Source: Leptolyngbya sp. BL0902
GTDB taxonomy: Bacteria > Cyanobacteriota > Cyanobacteriia > Phormidesmidales > Phormidesmidaceae
Assembly: GCF_016403105.1 (NCBI RefSeq)
Contig: NZ_CP046155.1
Coordinates: forward strand, 310,001 to 374,000
DNA length: 64,000 bases
Direction of reading: 5' to 3'
Shown here: positions 61,570 through 64,000 of the stretch, piece after piece
Position numbering within the stretch: position 1 is the stretch's first letter
Layout: each line of letters starts with the position of its first letter
Program-made: the position numbers and the translations under genes
Notes under the pieces: generated by a model
The model's database searches: none
The model's input: only the letters and a program-made list of their open reading frames with translations
What the model was told of the DNA's origin: nothing

Positions 61570-62337
61570 CTACAGGTCGAGTTTCTGTAGCCAATTAAAC
61601 AAAACAACGTAGAAAATCAGGAGGCTCAATACAATTCCGGCTCCGACCCAATCCACGCGACGAGAGGGGAAGCTGTAGGCCGGACGTAGCCAAAACTTCA
61701 GGAATCGCGAGATGCGAGGCATGACCACCCAAGTTAGCAGGGAAGAGGTGATCAGGTTATTCACCAGCATGGCTGTGGGCAAGGGCCAGCCCTGCATCAC
61801 ACCGAGGGCCGAGAACGCCATGCCTTGCAGAATAACCGTAGGATACAGCCCCAGTACCACTGACAAAATCTGTTTCCAGCGAGGCGGGCCTAGGCTGCGG
61901 CTAGAGCCACCCTGGATAGAAAACCAGCCCTCCAACCCAGTGGTAAAGGACTTGAAGCGATAAGCTAGAAAGAGGGATTCTCCTTCCTTAAAAAAACGCT
62001 GGCGCACCTCAGAGGTCAACCACAAATCGAGCTGACTAGAACTAGCAAAATGAATGATGGAATAGTACTTCATCACGCCATCATCGCAGTCGAGGGGTGT
62101 CCCTAAATCTGCTCTAAGAAAGCCACTATGGTACTGAGCCGCCTGCCGTAATCGCCCATACCAAGCCTCAAAAGCCTCTGCCTTGGGCCTTGGGACAATG
62201 TACTCCATCACAGAGCTGGTGTAGAAATGTTTGTGGTGAGGTGCAGTCTCCTCAGCGGTTTTTAGCCGACCCAGCTCTCGGCGAGCGAATTGCTGAACGC
62301 GGAATGGCTGAGACCGAGACTGATGAAAATAATCCAT
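61570..62337 (-). CDS. ABM-domain membrane protein, paralogue B
   Basis: 255 residues from the ATG at 62337. ABM-like domain at about 40-150 (SVMEYIVPRPKAEAFEAWYGRLRQAAQYHSGFLRADLG; MKYYSIIHFASSSQLDLWLTSE) and three membrane helices in the last 90 residues (RWKQILSVVLGLYPTVILQ; AMLVNNLITSSLLTWVVMP; VGAGIVLSLLIFYVVLF). Clearly duplicated with the gene 42 bases downstream. Its ATG overlaps the stop of the small membrane protein gene by one base (TAATG), a strong sign of coupled translation. Confidence 0.78.
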   Translation of the reverse strand: MDYFHQSRSQPFRVQQFARRELGRLKTAEETAPHHKHFYTSSVMEYIVPRPKAEAFEAWYGRLRQAAQYHSGFLRADLGTPLDCDDGVMKYYSIIHFASSSQLDLWLTSEVRQRFFKEGESLFLAYRFKSFTTGLEGWFSIQGGSSRSLGPPRWKQILSVVLGLYPTVILQGMAFSALGVMQGWPLPTAMLVNNLITSSLLTWVVMPRISRFLKFWLRPAYSFPSRRVDWVGAGIVLSLLIFYVVLFNWLQKLDL

Positions 62338-62552
62338 TAGTAGTGAAAAAAGAGGGCGCGGGTAGCGAAGAAGCCCGCGATCACAAGCACCCACAGAAGC
62401 CGCTGCTTGATACTTTTTAGCTCCGCCAAAATTGCTTCAGCCTGTTCTTGGGTTATGGACGCCTGGGCTACCTCGGCCCGGTCTGGCCCAGGGCTTTCTG
62501 CCGCCGCATCTGAGACTCTAGGGTCTGGCGGTTGCGGATTTGAAGCGGTCAT
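62337..62552 (-). CDS. Small membrane protein coupled to ABM paralogue B
   Basis: 71 residues from the ATG at 62552. Acidic Pro-rich N-terminus, an amphipathic stretch ITQEQAEAILAELKSIKQR and one C-terminal membrane helix (LLWVLVIAGFFATRALFF). Single-span tail-anchored topology. No family recognised. The stop overlaps the next start by one base, suggesting stoichiometric expression with the ABM protein, perhaps as a partner. Confidence 0.65.
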   Translation of the reverse strand: MTASNPQPPDPRVSDAAAESPGPDRAEVAQASITQEQAEAILAELKSIKQRLLWVLVIAGFFATRALFFHY

Positions 62553-62674
62553 TACCAGATTATCTCCTCTACAGGGCAGGGCTAGAGCCATTGTAGCGGG
62601 TCAGAATTGTCCCCTTGAATTCTTAAAAATCTCTAGGGAATGTCAGAAGTTTTCATTAAAGTGCGTAACATTAT

Positions 62675-63097
62675 ATGTATGTAGGCGCAATATCCATCGC
62701 AGTGACCTTGGCACCCGAAACCCTGAAAGATCAAGTTGACGACCTAGGCCCGCTGTTACGACGAGCTGCCCTGATCCTAGTCGCCCTGTTTGTGGCCATT
62801 GGCCTGGGTCTGGGCCTGGTGCGCTATATCCAGGCCGCAGACCCCTATATTCATGAAGTCTTGAGTCTTGAGGGCAATATCAGTCAAGGCGAAGCTATCT
62901 TCAAGATGAACTGCGCTGTCTGCCATGGCTTTGAAGCCACTGGAGAAGTGGGGCCAACCCTAGTCCGCGTCTCTGACCACCGCACCAAGGTCAGCCTCAT
63001 AAAACAGGTTATTAGTGGCCAAACCCCCCCCATGCCTCAGTTTCAGCCTGATCCCCAGGCCATGGCCGATCTTCTAGGCTACCTAGAAAGCCTGTAA
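62675..63097 (+). CDS. cytM: Cytochrome cM-like c-type cytochrome
   Basis: 140 residues from the ATG at 62675; a GTG at 62702 nine codons later (MTLAPETL) is a plausible alternative. One N-terminal membrane anchor (about 29-52, ALILVALFVAIGLGLGLVRYI), then a small class I cytochrome c: heme motif CAVCHG, and axial Met in GQTPPMPQFQPDPQAMADLLGYLESL. The DPYIHEVLSLEGN and PPMPQF segments match cyanobacterial CytM, a low-abundance cytochrome proposed to link respiration and photosynthesis under dark or stress conditions. It faces the same way as psbA, 354 bases upstream. Confidence 0.82.
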   Translation: MYVGAISIAVTLAPETLKDQVDDLGPLLRRAALILVALFVAIGLGLGLVRYIQAADPYIHEVLSLEGNISQGEAIFKMNCAVCHGFEATGEVGPTLVRVSDHRTKVSLIKQVISGQTPPMPQFQPDPQAMADLLGYLESL

Positions 63098-63343
63098 GCG
63101 CTGCCTGCTTTTGGATCGGCAGCATCCCCCGTTGGCGGCATCGGTCAGTCCTATGAACCAGATCCATAACAGGGCAGATAGCCGCTGGCTATGGGTTTTC
63201 TCTGGGAATTTATGAGAGGTGGGGGGCTGGGTTATCCGCCCCAAAAGTTGAGACAACCTCAGCCCAACTCCTCTAAATAGGGGTATTTCAGCGATCCGAT
63301 GACCAGGGTTGGCATCAACACTTAAACTTTACAGAAAATTTTG
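63098..63343. other. Upstream region of psbA
   Basis: No gene between cytM and psbA. AT content rises toward 63300, as expected of a strong promoter region. Two TTTACA hexamers (near 63328 and at 63344) could serve as -35 elements. Confidence 0.5.
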
Positions 63344-63372
63344 TTTACAAAACTCTATGTTTCCGTTAAGGT
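63344..63372 (+). promoter_or_regulatory. psbA promoter candidate
   Basis: TTTACA (63344-63349), 17-base spacer, TAAGGT (63367-63372). The expected transcription start near 63380 leaves a leader of about 70 bases before the psbA ATG. Confidence 0.65.
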
Positions 63373-63419
63373 AGAGCCATGCAGTTACACATCGCAACAC
63401 TGTGGTGAGTGCCTGCATA

Positions 63420-63440
63420 CCTTGACAATAAATACCAAGG
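63420..63440 (+). promoter_or_regulatory. Leader hairpin with psbA ribosome site
   Basis: CCTTG (63420-63424) pairs with CAAGG (63436-63440) over an 11-base AT-rich loop. The AAGGA ribosome-binding candidate lies in the right arm, 11 bases before the ATG, so folding could limit translation. Confidence 0.4.
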
Positions 63441-63451
63441 ACTAATACATC

Positions 63452-64000
63452 ATGACGACGACTCTACAGCGGCGCGAGAGCGCCTCCCTGTGGGAGCAGT
63501 TCTGTCAGTGGGTGACCAGCACCGAAAACCGCCTGTACATTGGCTGGTTCGGCGTGCTGATGATCCCCACTCTGCTGGCTGCTACCGCTTGCTTCGTAAT
63601 CGCCTTCGTTGCTGCTCCCCCCGTGGACATCGACGGCATCCGTGAGCCCGTGGCTGGCTCCCTGATGTACGGCAACAACATCATCTCTGGTGCTGTTGTT
63701 CCTTCCTCCAACGCTATCGGTCTGCACTTCTACCCCATCTGGGAAGCGGCTTCCCTGGATGAGTGGCTGTACAACGGTGGCCCTTACCAGCTGGTAATTT
63801 TCCACTTCCTCATCGGCGTCTTCTGCTACATGGGTCGTGAGTGGGAACTGAGCTACCGTCTCGGTATGCGCCCCTGGATCTGCGTGGCTTACTCTGCCCC
63901 CGTGGCCGCTGCCACCGCCGTGTTCCTGATCTACCCCATCGGTCAAGGCTCCTTCTCGGATGGTATGCCCCTGGGTATTTCCGGTACCTTCAACTTCATG
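63452..64000 (+). CDS. psbA: Photosystem II D1 protein (3' end outside window)
   Basis: 183 codons visible, open to the window edge. Reaction-centre subunit D1, carrier of P680, pheophytin and QB sites and most of the Mn-cluster ligands. N-terminus [17 protein letters not shown], then [37 protein letters not shown] and [18 protein letters not shown]. Residue 130 is Glu, the hydrogen bond partner of pheophytin in the high-light D1 form (Gln in the low-light form). Start ATG at 63452 follows AAGGA. Cyanobacteria usually hold several psbA copies; the others are not in this window. Confidence 0.98.
   Translation, partial: MTTTLQRRESASLWEQFCQWVTSTENRLYIGWFGVLMIPTLLAATACFVIAFVAAPPVDIDGIREPVAGSLMYGNNIISGAVVPSSNAIGLHFYPIWEAASLDEWLYNGGPYQLVIFHFLIGVFCYMGREWELSYRLGMRPWICVAYSAPVAAATAVFLIYPIGQGSFSDGMPLGISGTFNFM

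Overview
The window is chromosomal DNA of a GC-rich cyanobacterium. Evidence: a psbA (photosystem II D1) gene at the right edge, an NdhS-like NDH-1 subunit, a Cph1-type phytochrome with a bilin-binding Cys, a cytochrome cM-like protein, EF-hand-tailed transaldolase, GvpG, DUF3181 and Uma2 families. The genus cannot be fixed from the sequence. No rRNA, CRISPR array, prophage or transposase gene was seen. Two tRNA genes are present, Lys(UUU) and Gln(UUG).

Layout. 1-3.3 kb: the end of a heme-copper oxidase operon (ctaD partial, ctaE) and a LysR regulator. 3.4-8.5 kb: tRNA-Lys, a lipoprotein, a GPH-type sugar symporter and a convergent GH116 glycosidase. 8.7-13.5 kb: argD, a Uma2 protein, ispH, a TPR protein. 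14.2-17.1 kb: an RsbQ-like hydrolase next to a PAS-GAF-GGDEF diguanylate cyclase, then a single-domain response regulator. 17.3-22.3 kb: rluD-like, a dispersed palindromic repeat, ilvA, an SGNH-like lipoprotein, a GDT1-type cation transporter. 22.7-33.4 kb: a signalling block with a decayed response regulator, a REC-PAS-GGDEF-EAL protein, an SDR, transaldolase, a response regulator with an altered acidic pocket, and an overlapping cph1 / rcp1-like / hybrid-kinase operon. 33.5-46.4 kb: mostly housekeeping and small operons (tRNA-Gln, orphan gvpG, metallophosphoesterase, alpha carbonic anhydrase, FAH protein, rpsF, ndhS operon, hemC, CHASE2 adenylate cyclase, DUF362).

46.4-54.3 kb is the most unusual part: an N-type (alternative F-type) ATPase operon, leftward, in the order atpD-C-Q-R-B-E-F-A. 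Three things interrupt it: a palindromic repeat directly before atpC, an HsdR_N-like nuclease gene between atpQ and atpR, and an opposite-strand PIN toxin/antitoxin pair between atpR and atpB. The gamma gene (atpG), usually last in such operons, is absent; a DUF362 gene follows atpA instead.

54.4-64 kb: a LuxR-type response regulator, an 8-oxoguanine deaminase-like amidohydrolase, a SpoU methyltransferase, small conserved cyanobacterial proteins, an MFS exporter, two tandem ABM-plus-membrane-domain paralogues coupled to a small membrane protein, cytM and the start of psbA (E130 form).

The recurring theme is signalling and energy coupling: c-di-GMP enzymes, a cAMP cyclase and phytochrome signalling stand beside respiratory, photosynthetic and ion-motive genes. 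Functional assignments come from recognised motifs and remembered family sequences; no database search was run.
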